From positions 23,758 through 87,757 of the forward strand of contig MESE01000091.1 of NCBI GenBank assembly GCA_001770855.1: DNA of 64,000 nt, read 5' to 3'. The first letter of the stretch is position 1. The number at the start of each line of letters is the position of its first letter. This stretch comes from Burkholderiales bacterium RIFCSPLOWO2_02_FULL_57_36 (GTDB lineage Bacteria > Pseudomonadota > Gammaproteobacteria > Burkholderiales > Burkholderiaceae_D). The position numbers were made by a program, and so were the translations under genes. Shown here in pieces: positions 26,041-34,530 of the stretch. The notes under the pieces are model-generated. The model did no database searches. It had not been told where the DNA came from and saw only the letters and a list, made by a program, of their open reading frames with translations.

Positions 26041-26125
26041 CAATGTCTGCCGCAAAGTTTGGGGGATAAAATAAGTACTGACGTAGACATTGGTCATTTG
26101 AATCCACTATAAGTAGCTTGCCTGT
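26041..26125 (-). repeat. Conserved structured leader element, copy B
   Basis: Shares about two-thirds identity with 42890-42973. An outer stem CAATGTCT (26041-26048) pairs with AGACATTG (26085-26092); in the other copy the same stem is CAATGTAT/ATACATTG, a compensatory change. An inner hairpin lies between. It ends 34 bp before the start codon of the membrane protein, on the same strand. It might be an RNA leader, an operator, or a small dispersed repeat. Confidence 0.55.
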
Positions 26126-26681
26126 TGGTTCCGCGGCAGGGGTGCTGTGGTTTTATGCAGGTCTAATGACTCCCATGGCGCGTCACACATGGCGAAGCAG
26201 CGCAGGACAATAATCGTTCGGCATCGGAGTGAACTTTTTAAATGCGTGGGTATCGAAATTTGCATGGATGTTGTCCAAAATTTCGTAAGTGGCTGATATG
26301 CATCAATGAGCCGGCCTTTGATGAAGCATAGGCATCGATAGATCGGAAAATGCAACAGGTTTGAAATGATCCAGTGCAATGCATGGCTGAACCATTTTCA
26401 ACAGTTTTCCTGCGCCAGCGCAGAAAATGGCAATGTTGAAGTGAATCAGGTATCAGCGGCACGCATATCTGATATCACGATTGAAAAGCATACTTTTGGC
26501 GCACAGGACGTTATAGTTCAGTTGTCTCCTCCACCCTCCTAAAGGTTGGATTTAGCCCGCAACTGCAAGGTTCGCGGGCTTTTTTATGTGCGCACGGCAT
26601 GTGCGTTCCTGGAAATGCAGTTCCTTCGGCAAGCCGTCCCGATTTGAACCCGCTCCATTTTCTGCGGCCGCCGGTACGGCG
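26126..26681. other. Long intergenic region without a recognised gene
   Basis: About 550 bp, rather AT-rich, with no supported open frame. It contains the orphan plus-strand terminator at 26554-26585. A CTCCTCCACC sequence at 26526-26535, shortly before that terminator, is reminiscent of a tmRNA or tRNA 3' end, but no tRNA-like T-arm or tag peptide could be found. Confidence 0.4.
26554..26585 (+). terminator. Intrinsic terminator with no upstream gene
   Basis: AGCCCGC (26554-26560) pairs with GCGGGCT (26574-26580), followed by TTTTT. The T-run is only on the plus strand, yet no plus-strand gene lies in the preceding 1.1 kb. The orphan terminator suggests an unannotated RNA. Confidence 0.75.
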
Positions 26682-27287
26682 TCAGTCGCTTGTTTTTTCC
26701 ATGCTGCCGGTTCCAGGCGCGATATCGATGATGAGCGAAAACAGCTTGGCGAAATCATTTTTGATCAAGGCGCCGGTCAGCGGATCGTGAATACCCGAAA
26801 ATCCCGCATCGATTGCAATCCAGTCCTCTTGCGTCAGGAAGCGCGCCGCACCGGTGAGCACGATATCTTCTTCCAGGCGCATATGGGCGATTTGGAATAG
26901 CGCATATTCTTCCACCAGCTTGCGAAGCGGCGGAAAAGCCGATGCTCCCGCAAGTTCGAAACGCGCGAGCGCATGTTGAATGCCCCGTACCAGCCCCGCG
27001 CCTTGCGCATGCTGGAATTCGAGCTCTGCAAGTGTTATATCGAGCTCCGAAGTGCGATGCCGGAGCCGGGCAAACAGATAGCGGTCTTCCTTGGGGTGAT
27101 GCACGCGCTCCGGATAGCCGTCCAAATAGAACAGCATTGCATGGAATACGCGCGGGTCTGGCGCCTTTTTCCCCTGATCGATTGCGCGTATGAAATAGCG
27201 CATGCCATGAACTACGGCCGACAGGTTTTCATGTTCGTCCTGGATAATCCTGGTCGCGTTCTGCTGTGCCGCTGATAATACGTGCAT
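26682..27287 (-). CDS. Hemerythrin-domain protein
   Basis: 201 aa from ATG 27287 (AAGGAA eight bases upstream; a TTG-initiated frame to 27332 is less likely). The hemerythrin HHE pattern is visible: IIQDEHENLSAVVHGM, then YLDGYPERVHHPKEDRYLF, then LEFQHAQG, and IAHMRLEEDIVL near the end. A four-helix bundle binding a diiron centre is expected. Such proteins sense or carry O2 or NO, or handle iron. The C-terminal third (about 150-201) is extra and of unknown role. Confidence 0.88.
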   Translation of the reverse strand: MHVLSAAQQNATRIIQDEHENLSAVVHGMRYFIRAIDQGKKAPDPRVFHAMLFYLDGYPERVHHPKEDRYLFARLRHRTSELDITLAELEFQHAQGAGLVRGIQHALARFELAGASAFPPLRKLVEEYALFQIAHMRLEEDIVLTGAARFLTQEDWIAIDAGFSGIHDPLTGALIKNDFAKLFSLIIDIAPGTGSMEKTSD

Positions 27288-27510
27288 GACCTGTTCCTTT
27301 GAACTCAACAACAAGTAATCTTCGTTGGGCAACGTCGACGCAGCGACTGCACGATATCGGGGTCGCTCGGAGTTCGAAAATTCCGCAGCCCTTGCGGATG
27401 TCGGAGGAAGTCATTGTAGCGAGCCGGAGGGTTCTTGAAAGCTGGCAAGATGACCTATGCCTCTAGTCATTTAGTGGTACGCGCCTGGTCGGCGTGCCGT
27501 TTGAAACAGC

Positions 27511-29022
27511 TTAATTTTCCCAGCGCAGATACTCGCGAGCGGCAATCAGCTTGGCCCAGGCCAACGGACTCCAGCTGGAATCGGCGAATACCGCGGCGAT
27601 GACGATCATGGCGCCGCTGACAAGCGGCGGGCCGAGAAGCAGCGCATTCGTTTCGAGCCGGCCGCGCCGCTCGACATGTTCGTGCGGCCACGTTTCCGGC
27701 GTGCGCATGAACCATGCTCGATACAGGATCGGCAGGAAGTAGGCGGCATTGAGCAGGCTCGACGCCGTCAATACCCAGATTGCCCATTCCGCGCCTGCCG
27801 CGTACGCGCCCTCCGCCAGATGATGCTTGCTGACATAGCCCGCGGTCAGCGGAACGCCGATCATCCCGAGTGCGCCGATACTGAAGGCGAGGGTGGTAGC
27901 CGGCATGCGGCGGCCGACACCGTTCATTTCGCTTACGTTGTGCACGCCCAGCGTTTCCGCATAATTCCCCGCGCAGAAAAACAGTGTGATTTTCATGATT
28001 CCCTGATGCACCAGATGCGCCAGCCCGCCCACTGTGCCGATCGGGCCATAGAGTGCAACGCCAAGCACGATGTACGACACCTGGCTGATGGTGGAATAGG
28101 CGAGGCGACGCTTGAGATCGTCTTGCCACAGTGCGCGCAGCGATCCCCAAATGATGGTGATCGAGGCCATGATCGCCAGCGGTGTGAGCAGGTCCAGCGA
28201 CTGCGTGAATTCGACACCGTAGACTTCATACACCACCCGCACGATACCGAATGCACCGGCCTTGACCACCGCCACCGCATGCAGCAGCGCGGACACCGGC
28301 GCCGGCGCGACCATCGCCTGCGGCAGCCAGCCGTGCAGGGGAACCAGGGCCGCCTTCACACCGACGCCGGCGATCAACAAAAGGAATATCACGCGCAACT
28401 GGTTGGCATACTCCGGCGCCAGTTGCGACACCGAGCCGCCCGGCACGAACTCCACGCGTCCGAGCAGCCCATACAGCCAGACCACGCCGGTGAGCAGAAC
28501 CGCGCCGCCGGCCAGCGTGTACGCGAGGTATACGTTGCCTGCGCGAAGCGATTTCTCGGTGCCGCGATGTACCACCAGCGGATAGGTGGACAGCGTAAGC
28601 AGTTCGTAAAAGAAAAAGAAGGTAAACAGGTTGCCGGCCATTGCCACGCCGACGGTCGCCGTGACGCACAGGCTGAAAAATCCGAAGAAGCGGCTGCGAT
28701 TCGGCGAACCCTCCAGATAACCCACCGCATACACCGTGGTCAGGAACCACAGCGCTGCCGACAGCGTCACGAACAGCATTGCCAGCGCATCGGCATGCAG
28801 CACCAGCTCCAGGCCGGGCAGCACTGCATGGCGAAATTCGTATTGCTCATCGCGCGTCACGCCCCACAGCATGAATCCGATCAGCAGCAGCTTCACGCTC
28901 GCGCCGACGAGGTTGAGGGTCGTGCGCATGATGCGGCGCCGTTCCGGCAAAGCGAAGATGATGAGGCCGGGAACCAGCGAACTGGCCAGCACCAGCAACG
29001 GCAGCGCCTGGTTCCAGGTCAT
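27511..29022 (-). CDS. Proton-conducting antiporter subunit (MrpD/NuoN-like), last gene of mrp operon
   Basis: 503 aa from ATG 29022, overlapping the previous gene by 4 bp. About 14 membrane helices. Proton-channel features are present: YELLTLSTYPLV (helix V Glu), GVKAALVPLHGWLPQAMVAPAPVSALLHAVAVVKAGAFG (helix VII-VIII Lys and His), and LAYSTISQVSYI. It is a second D-like subunit beside 29019-30464, and probably takes the place of the NuoL-like part of MrpA, which is absent. Role: Na+(or K+)/H+ exchange across the inner membrane. Confidence 0.88.
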   Translation of the reverse strand: MTWNQALPLLVLASSLVPGLIIFALPERRRIMRTTLNLVGASVKLLLIGFMLWGVTRDEQYEFRHAVLPGLELVLHADALAMLFVTLSAALWFLTTVYAVGYLEGSPNRSRFFGFFSLCVTATVGVAMAGNLFTFFFFYELLTLSTYPLVVHRGTEKSLRAGNVYLAYTLAGGAVLLTGVVWLYGLLGRVEFVPGGSVSQLAPEYANQLRVIFLLLIAGVGVKAALVPLHGWLPQAMVAPAPVSALLHAVAVVKAGAFGIVRVVYEVYGVEFTQSLDLLTPLAIMASITIIWGSLRALWQDDLKRRLAYSTISQVSYIVLGVALYGPIGTVGGLAHLVHQGIMKITLFFCAGNYAETLGVHNVSEMNGVGRRMPATTLAFSIGALGMIGVPLTAGYVSKHHLAEGAYAAGAEWAIWVLTASSLLNAAYFLPILYRAWFMRTPETWPHEHVERRGRLETNALLLGPPLVSGAMIVIAAVFADSSWSPLAWAKLIAAREYLRWEN

Positions 29023-30464
29023 GGCGCAACGGCCAGGTTGACCAGATCGCCGGCGCGCAAGCCCAATAACAGGCTGGCCAGGGCGAGTATGAATGCCGGC
29101 CATTCCAGCATGCGCGGCAGGCGGCGGAAGGTGGTGCTTTGTTCAGCCTTCAGAAATGCGTGGCGCAGCACCTTGAATACGTACGCGGCCGTGAGCAGTC
29201 CGCCGACGATCATGACCAGGATCAGTCCCCATTGCCGGCTGCTGATGGCCGCATCGATCAGCAGCCACTTGGCGAGAAAGCCGGACGACGGAGGCAGGCC
29301 CATCAGCGTCACGCCGGCCATGGAAAACGTGAACAGGGTGAGCGGCAGACGGCTGGAAATGCCGCCCAGGTGCGCAATCTCGTCATGACCGGTCGACAGG
29401 ATCACCGCACCCGCGGCGGCGAACATCGCGGCCTTGGCCAGGCCGTGCGCGAATATCTGCATCACGACACCCTGCGTGGCACTTTGCACTGTTTCCGGCG
29501 GCGTTTGCGTTACCAGCGGAAAGAGCAGGAACAGGTAGCCGATCTGCGCCACGGTGGAATAGGCGACCAGCATTTTCAGGTGCGCCTGCCGCAGCGCCAT
29601 GAATGAACCCCATAGAATCGCAGCGCCGCCCAGCATGCCGAGCAGTTGCGCCGCTGCAGGCACCGTCAAGGGCATGTACAGCGTGAGCCAGAGCCGCATG
29701 ATCAGGTAAAACGATGCCTTGATCACCAGCGCCGACAGCAGCGCGGACACCGGCGCGGGCGCGCCGCCATGGGCCGGCGGCAGCCAGAATTGAAACGGCA
29801 CCAGAGCGGTCTTGAGCATTAGTCCGGTCAGCATCAGCCCGGCTGCCAGCAATACCGCAGCCGGCGCATTTTCGTTCACCAGCGGCGCCAGTACCGAAAG
29901 CGAAACGCTGCCATAGGTACCGTACAGCAAAGCGACTCCCAACAGATACGCGCCGGAACCGAGCAGCGTGGCAAACAGGTAGCGCAACGCAGCCACGATT
30001 GCCGGTGCGCCGCCGCCGCCGGACGCGACCAGGCCGACTGCGGCCAGCCCCACCAGTTCCAGCGTGACATAGATATTGAATACGTCGGCGGACAGGAACA
30101 TGGCATTCATCGCCGCCAGCAAAAATCCGGTCAGCGGCCAGAAATAACGACCACATTCCGGATGGACGCGGAAATACGCGCGTGCGTACAACGCAAGCGG
30201 CAACGCCACGGTTTGCGTCAGCAGCAGCATTGCCGCCGCCAAGCCGTCGGCCAGCAATTCGATGCCGAGCGGCGCATCCCAGCCGCCCACGCTATGCACG
30301 CGCACGGCGCCGCCGGAAACATCCTGCGCGACGGTGAGCGCCAGCGCCAGCTGAACCGCAAGTCCGGCGAACGCGAGCCGCCCGCCGTGCTCCGGGCCGA
30401 TCACGAATGCCAGGGTCGCCCAAAACAGCGGCAACAGGACGATCCACGCAACCGGATCAGTCAT
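29019..30464 (-). CDS. Mrp antiporter subunit D-like
   Basis: 481 aa, about 14 membrane helices. Channel motifs include VTLELVGLAAVGLVA (helix V Glu), LKTALVPFQFWLPPAHGGAPAPVSALLSALVIKASFY, and LVAYSTVAQIGYL. It resembles MrpD/MnhD and complex I antiporter-like subunits. It overlaps the C subunit gene by 8 bp and the next D-like gene by 4 bp, so all are translated together. Confidence 0.88.
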   Translation of the reverse strand: MTDPVAWIVLLPLFWATLAFVIGPEHGGRLAFAGLAVQLALALTVAQDVSGGAVRVHSVGGWDAPLGIELLADGLAAAMLLLTQTVALPLALYARAYFRVHPECGRYFWPLTGFLLAAMNAMFLSADVFNIYVTLELVGLAAVGLVASGGGGAPAIVAALRYLFATLLGSGAYLLGVALLYGTYGSVSLSVLAPLVNENAPAAVLLAAGLMLTGLMLKTALVPFQFWLPPAHGGAPAPVSALLSALVIKASFYLIMRLWLTLYMPLTVPAAAQLLGMLGGAAILWGSFMALRQAHLKMLVAYSTVAQIGYLFLLFPLVTQTPPETVQSATQGVVMQIFAHGLAKAAMFAAAGAVILSTGHDEIAHLGGISSRLPLTLFTFSMAGVTLMGLPPSSGFLAKWLLIDAAISSRQWGLILVMIVGGLLTAAYVFKVLRHAFLKAEQSTTFRRLPRMLEWPAFILALASLLLGLRAGDLVNLAVAP

Positions 30465-30762
30465 CCGGCGCTTTCCGCGGCAGGCGCATGCCGCCGGTAA
30501 GATTGAACAATTGCCGCGCCAGTGCCAGCGCCAGGGCGGTGGCTGCGACGGAAACCACGATGCCGGTCAGCACCATCGCCTGCGGCACCGGGTCGGGCGT
30601 ACCGCTGCGCTGGCCAAGGCCGACCAGTACCAGAAACGCGCCGCTGCCCATCACGTTGAATGCAAGGATCTTGCGCAGAAGATGCTCCTGCAGCACCAGT
30701 CCCGCAACGCCGGTTACAAACAGCGCGGCCCCGGCCAAGGCGAAGATCATTCCCGTGCTCAT
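30457..30762 (-). CDS. Mrp antiporter subunit C (NuoK-like)
   Basis: 101 aa, three membrane helices. The segment LLRKILAFNVMGSGAFLVLVGL followed by DPVPQAMVLTGIVVSVAATALALAL matches MnhC/MrpC and NuoK, including the D-P-x-P-x-A-x-x-L-T-x-I-V motif. Overlaps the B subunit gene by 4 bp and the D gene by 8 bp. Confidence 0.9.
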   Translation of the reverse strand: MSTGMIFALAGAALFVTGVAGLVLQEHLLRKILAFNVMGSGAFLVLVGLGQRSGTPDPVPQAMVLTGIVVSVAATALALALARQLFNLTGGMRLPRKAPDD

Positions 30763-31433
30763 TCTTCCGCTTCCTCATTTTCGTTGGGCAGCCACAGGAA
30801 CAGCCCGGCGAGAATCAGGCCGAGCGACACGGTCAGTCCGGCTTCGATCAGCAGGATCAGGGCACCAGCGTGGCGCGGCGGATATTGCAGCATCGAACCG
30901 TTGATCATCGATCCGGCGGCAACTGCCAGAAAAATCATAAAGCCCGCGGCCAGTCCGCTTCTCAATAACCTGCCGGGCGCTGCCCACGCCGGCAACAGGC
31001 CGGCCAGGTAAAGCAGCACGCCGCCGGCGGCCAGTACCGAACCCGCCTGGAATGCACCGCCCGGACGGTGCGACCCCGCCCACAGCAGATAGCCGGCAAC
31101 CAGCATCATCAGCGGCGCCAACACGCGCGTCATCGATTGCAGTATCGGCTGCGGGCTGACCGAAAGCCGCAGGCTGTTGCTCCGCGCGTCGCCGGCCATT
31201 GCCAGCACGCCGATCAGGGCAAGCAGCAGAACTGCAATTTCAAGCAGCGTGTCGTAGCCGCGAAAGTTCAGCAGCACGGCGGTGACTTTGGAAGTTACGC
31301 CGCTGGCGTGCAGCGTCGCGTCGACCTGCACCGCAATGCGCACCGGCGGTTCGGGCAGCTGCAGCATGGCGCCGGCGAGTATGAGCCCGACGCCTGCGCA
31401 ACCGGCAAGCACCAGCCAGCGCCAGAGCATCAC
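30759..31433 (-). CDS. Mrp antiporter subunit B with fused MbhE-like N-terminus
   Basis: 224 aa. The first about 85 residues (VTAVLLNFRGYDTLLEIAVLLLALIGVLA) match the MbhE/MrpA C-terminal region. Residues about 95-215 are MnhB-like (GYLLWAGSHRPGGAFQAGSVLAAGGVLLYLAG). In usual Mrp systems the MbhE-like part is at the end of MrpA, so the fusion is rearranged here. Overlapping starts and stops join it to both neighbours. Confidence 0.85.
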   Translation of the reverse strand: MMLWRWLVLAGCAGVGLILAGAMLQLPEPPVRIAVQVDATLHASGVTSKVTAVLLNFRGYDTLLEIAVLLLALIGVLAMAGDARSNSLRLSVSPQPILQSMTRVLAPLMMLVAGYLLWAGSHRPGGAFQAGSVLAAGGVLLYLAGLLPAWAAPGRLLRSGLAAGFMIFLAVAAGSMINGSMLQYPPRHAGALILLIEAGLTVSLGLILAGLFLWLPNENEEAEE

Positions 31434-31687
31434 GATGAATCTCCTTTACCCTTGGCTCGCAGGTGCCCGACCGTGTCCAGCAAAAGCGCGCCGGTCAGGC
31501 CGGCGCCGAGGGCGGCTTCGGTCAGTGCAATATCCGGTGCGTCCAACCGCGCCCAGGCGAGTGCCATCAGCAAACCGAATACAATGAACAGCACCACCGC
31601 ACGAAACAGGTCTTGCGCGGTGATCGCGCGCACCGCGCTCCACAGCAATGCCGCCGCCAGCAACAGGTCGAAAGCGATGCCGCTCAT
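31430..31687 (-). CDS. DUF4040/MbhD-like subunit
   Basis: 85 aa from ATG 31687, about three helices. The stretch LFRAVVLFIVFGLLMALAWARLDAPDIALTEAALGAGLTGALLL is the conserved DUF4040 core, including the D-x-A-x-T-E-A motif. In most bacteria this is part of MrpA; in archaeal Mbh/Mbx complexes it is a separate subunit, as here. Confidence 0.88.
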   Translation of the reverse strand: MSGIAFDLLLAAALLWSAVRAITAQDLFRAVVLFIVFGLLMALAWARLDAPDIALTEAALGAGLTGALLLDTVGHLRAKGKGDSS

Positions 31688-31995
31688 GGCTGCCGCTCCG
31701 CCTGCCAATAGGCGATGCCGCGCCGGCGGGCGCGCCGCGCAATCAGGAAGCTGACCGCCGTGCTCGCGGCAAGCACCAGCAGCCAGATCAGCACCAGCTT
31801 CAGGCCGGAAGCGACATCCTCAACCCTGAACAGCAAGCCGAGCAGCGTGAAACCGAGACCGAGGTTGTCAACCTTGGCAAGCGCATGCAGTCGGGTGTAC
31901 ACATCCGGAAAGCGCAGCAGTCCGATGGTCCCGGCCAGGAAAAATGCCGCGCCGATAATCAGGAACAGGTCGCTGAGCACATCAATAGCGTTCAT
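31684..31995 (-). CDS. Mrp antiporter subunit G
   Basis: 103 aa from ATG 31995; three helices. LIIGAAFFLAGTIGLLRFPDVYTRLHALAKVDNLGLGFTLLGLL is the MnhG/MrpG signature. It ends with a basic cytoplasmic tail. The gene overlaps F by 14 bp and the DUF4040 gene by 4 bp. The usual Thr/Asn after GLHALAK is Val-Asp-Asn. Confidence 0.9.
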   Translation of the reverse strand: MNAIDVLSDLFLIIGAAFFLAGTIGLLRFPDVYTRLHALAKVDNLGLGFTLLGLLFRVEDVASGLKLVLIWLLVLAASTAVSFLIARRARRRGIAYWQAERQP

Positions 31996-32266
31996 GTTCC
32001 GACTCTCCCTTTTCCCGTCGCCATGCACGTTGCGCGAACGCCGCACCTGTAATCGCGGCTAATAGCGCGAATACCAGAGCCGCATCCACCAGCCCGGGAC
32101 CGCCCCCGGCGTAGGCCAGCAGCAACAGCACCGCCACTCCCGTGGTGCCGAACAGCAGCGCCGCCAGCAAACGGTCGGCGGCGGTCGGGCCACGCACGAC
32201 GCGAACCATCGCCGCCAGCAAATTCAGCAGCAGGAATAACGCCAGCGGCAAGAGCAGTCCGTTCAC
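31982..32266 (-). CDS. Mrp antiporter subunit F
   Basis: 94 aa from GTG 32266, giving a 4-bp overlap (GTGA) with the E subunit stop; a GTG at 32290 is an alternative. Three helices. RVVRGPTAADRLLAALLFGTTGVAVLLLLAYA followed by LVDAALVFALLAAITGAAFA fits MnhF/MrpF. Confidence 0.87.
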   Translation of the reverse strand: MNGLLLPLALFLLLNLLAAMVRVVRGPTAADRLLAALLFGTTGVAVLLLLAYAGGGPGLVDAALVFALLAAITGAAFAQRAWRREKGESEHERY

Positions 32267-32739
32267 TGCAGCTCCGTTCCGAACAGGCACGCCACATGTG
32301 CTTCGGCATTGCGCACTTCCTGTTCCATCGGCATGCGCGAATCCAGCACATGCAATTGCAGCCGGTTTCCTTCCAGTCCCGCGCTGAGGGTCCCCGGCAG
32401 CAAGTTGAGTATGCTGGCGAGAAATATCTGTTCCGGTTCATGCGGCAGGCGCAAGCGTATTTCGAGTACGTCGGGGTGTAAATTCAGACGCGGCCGCAGC
32501 GCCATTGCCGCTACCTGGATGCCACCCTTGACCGATTTGACCAAAAAGAAAATGAAAAATACCGGAATGCCGGTAACACGAATATGAACCCGGCCCGGCG
32601 GATGCAGCCGCACACTGAGCGCTACCGCCAGACCAATGGTGATCAGGCCGGTGATCCATCCGTAGAGACTGCCGCCGGTCAGCATCCACCAGAGCACGCA
32701 GAAAAATACCGTGCGCACAGTCACTGCGCGCAGCATCAT
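32263..32739 (-). CDS. Mrp antiporter subunit E, first gene of operon
   Basis: 158 aa from ATG 32739, with GGAG eight bases upstream; the frame extends to 32829. Two membrane helices, then a cytoplasmic domain. FFIFFLVKSVKGGIQVAAMAL, LNLLPGTLSAG and LHVLDS are the MnhE/MrpE hallmarks. It leads an eight-gene operon in the order E-F-G-DUF4040-B-C-D-D, which resembles the membrane arm of archaeal Mbh more than the classic mrpABCDEFG order. Confidence 0.87.
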   Translation of the reverse strand: MMLRAVTVRTVFFCVLWWMLTGGSLYGWITGLITIGLAVALSVRLHPPGRVHIRVTGIPVFFIFFLVKSVKGGIQVAAMALRPRLNLHPDVLEIRLRLPHEPEQIFLASILNLLPGTLSAGLEGNRLQLHVLDSRMPMEQEVRNAEAHVACLFGTELQ

Positions 32740-33166
32740 GTCAGGCACTCCATGCCGGTGTTCACCTGTTCTCCCGGTGGTTTCATGAGCGGGATTCATT
32801 TTTTTGTTGTTGCCGATGGAACACGGCAAGACCGTAGATGCGGTTCGTGCCGATAAAACGATGACAACATTAAAGTAAATTGGTTTAGAAAGAATGTTTC
32901 GCCGGTTTGAAAACGCCGATTAAAAAACTAATCAATAGCAAGACAAAAATGATCCATCAGATTTTCGTGCGGGCCGATTACGCGATCGCGCCGGGCGGAT
33001 CTCGGGCGTCATCCACCCATGCAAAGCCAGAATGAATTTCCATTTGACAGTATTCGATATCGGCCGGCTCCTGCCGTAATGCACGCTTTATGTGATACTT
33101 CAGGGTATTCGGCAACGTGATCACTGCACTTGGCCAACGTGAATTCACATCCATAAAGGGAGACAA
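32740..33166. other. Divergent promoter region of mrp operon and DUF2855 gene
   Basis: About 430 bp with no supported gene. It should hold promoters for both directions. The centre (about 32870-32960) is AT-rich. No operator or riboswitch was recognised. Confidence 0.4.
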
Positions 33167-34282
33167 ATGACATCGGCACCTATACCGGCAGGCGCACTGG
33201 ATTTCATCGTCCGGCGCGACGATTTGCATGTTCATAAATTCGTACCCGGCGCGGCAAACGCGGATACGCAACTCGATGCGGGACAGATCCTGATCAAGGT
33301 CGACAAGTTCGCATTCACGTCGAATAACGTGACTTATGCCGCGTTCGGCGATGCGATGTCGTACTGGAATTTCTTCCCCGCCGAAGACGGATGGGGCCGC
33401 ATACCGGTGTGGGGATTTGGCGATGTCGTGCAATCGAAAAGCGACGGCATCAAGGTCGGCGAACGTTTCTATGGTTACTTTCCGATGTCCGACTATGTCG
33501 TGATGCAGCCGGGCCGCATCGGCGAGAGCGGATTCTCCGACGCGGTTGCACATCGGCAGGCGATGCATCCGCTGTATAACCAATACCTGCGAACAGCCGC
33601 GGATCCCGTTTACGACGAACAACGCGAAAGTGAAATCGCACTGTTGCGTCCGCTATTCGTTACGTCATTCATGATCGACGATTTTTTGGATGACAATGAT
33701 TTCTTCGGTGCGCGTGCGGTCGTGTTGTCCAGCGCATCGAGCAAGACCGCATACGGACTTGCATTCCTGCTGGCGCAACGCGGGCGCGACCGATGCGAAG
33801 TGATCGGTCTGACGTCGCCCGGCAATGTCGTGTTTACCGAAGGCCTCGGTTGCTACCATCGCGTCCTCACTTACGATCAGATTGCTTCGCTGCCGAACGA
33901 TGTGCCGGTCGTGTATGTGGATATGGCGGGCAACGGCAAGGTGCGCAGTGCTTTGCACCATCACTTCAACGACAACATGAAATACTCGTGCGCGGTCGGC
34001 GGCACGCATTGGGATCAGCGCGAAGGCGAGGGCAGGTTGCCCGGCGCACGTCCGATCCTGTTCTTCGCACCGGCGCAGATCAAGAAACGCACAACCGATT
34101 GGGGGCCGAACGGCGTCGCCGAACGTCTTGCCGTCCAATGGAAAGAATTTCTCGGACCGCTTGGCAACTGGATGGCCGTGATCGAGGGGCACGGCGCGGA
34201 AGCGGTCGAACGGGTATACCGGGAAATGCTGGAAGGGCGCGCGCGTCCCGATCAGGGCAACATGCTGTCGCTGTCCGAGTAG
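33167..34282 (+). CDS. DUF2855 family protein
   Basis: 371 aa with a GGGAG ribosome site. The sequence has the general plan of a medium-chain dehydrogenase: a GroES-like N-terminal part (GQILIKVDKFAFTSNNVTYAAFGDAMSYWNFFP, later GFGDVV and GVGERFYGYFP-like KVGERFYGYFP), then a Rossmann-like part (VVLSSASSKTAYGLAFLL) without the classic GxGxxG. This matches DUF2855, whose reaction is unknown. The GIY-YIG gene begins 2 bp after its stop. Confidence 0.88.
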   Translation: MTSAPIPAGALDFIVRRDDLHVHKFVPGAANADTQLDAGQILIKVDKFAFTSNNVTYAAFGDAMSYWNFFPAEDGWGRIPVWGFGDVVQSKSDGIKVGERFYGYFPMSDYVVMQPGRIGESGFSDAVAHRQAMHPLYNQYLRTAADPVYDEQRESEIALLRPLFVTSFMIDDFLDDNDFFGARAVVLSSASSKTAYGLAFLLAQRGRDRCEVIGLTSPGNVVFTEGLGCYHRVLTYDQIASLPNDVPVVYVDMAGNGKVRSALHHHFNDNMKYSCAVGGTHWDQREGEGRLPGARPILFFAPAQIKKRTTDWGPNGVAERLAVQWKEFLGPLGNWMAVIEGHGAEAVERVYREMLEGRARPDQGNMLSLSE

Positions 34283-34284
34283 CA

Positions 34285-34524
34285 ATGCCCTGGTTTTTGT
34301 ATCTGCTCGAATGCAGCGACGGCAGCATCTATACCGGTATCACGGTCGATGTCGATAAACGATACGCGACTCATCTGAGCGGCAAGGGTGCGCGCTACAC
34401 ACGCTCGCATCCGCCGCAGCAAGTGCTGGCCGTGTTCGAGTATGAGGACAGGTCTGCCGCATCGAAGGCGGAGCACGCGATGAAGCAGCTGACGGCTAGC
34501 CAGAAGCGCGCGCTTTGTCGATGA
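34285..34524 (+). CDS. GIY-YIG nuclease-domain protein (YhbQ/UPF0213-like)
   Basis: 79 aa, the normal length for this family. The core FLYLLECSDGSIYTGI is the GIY-YIG pair; R in KRYATH and the ending EYEDRSAASKAEHAMKQLT hold the catalytic Arg and Glu. These small proteins are single-domain GIY-YIG endonucleases of poorly known role, perhaps DNA repair. Translationally coupled to the DUF2855 gene by a 2-bp gap. Confidence 0.9.
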   Translation: MPWFLYLLECSDGSIYTGITVDVDKRYATHLSGKGARYTRSHPPQQVLAVFEYEDRSAASKAEHAMKQLTASQKRALCR

Positions 34525-34530
34525 CCACGT

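Noticed and set aside
26500..26585. Possible tmRNA or tRNA 3' end before the terminator
   Set aside because: No tag-peptide frame, no acceptor partner and no proper T-loop could be found; only a CTCCTCCACC resemblance.
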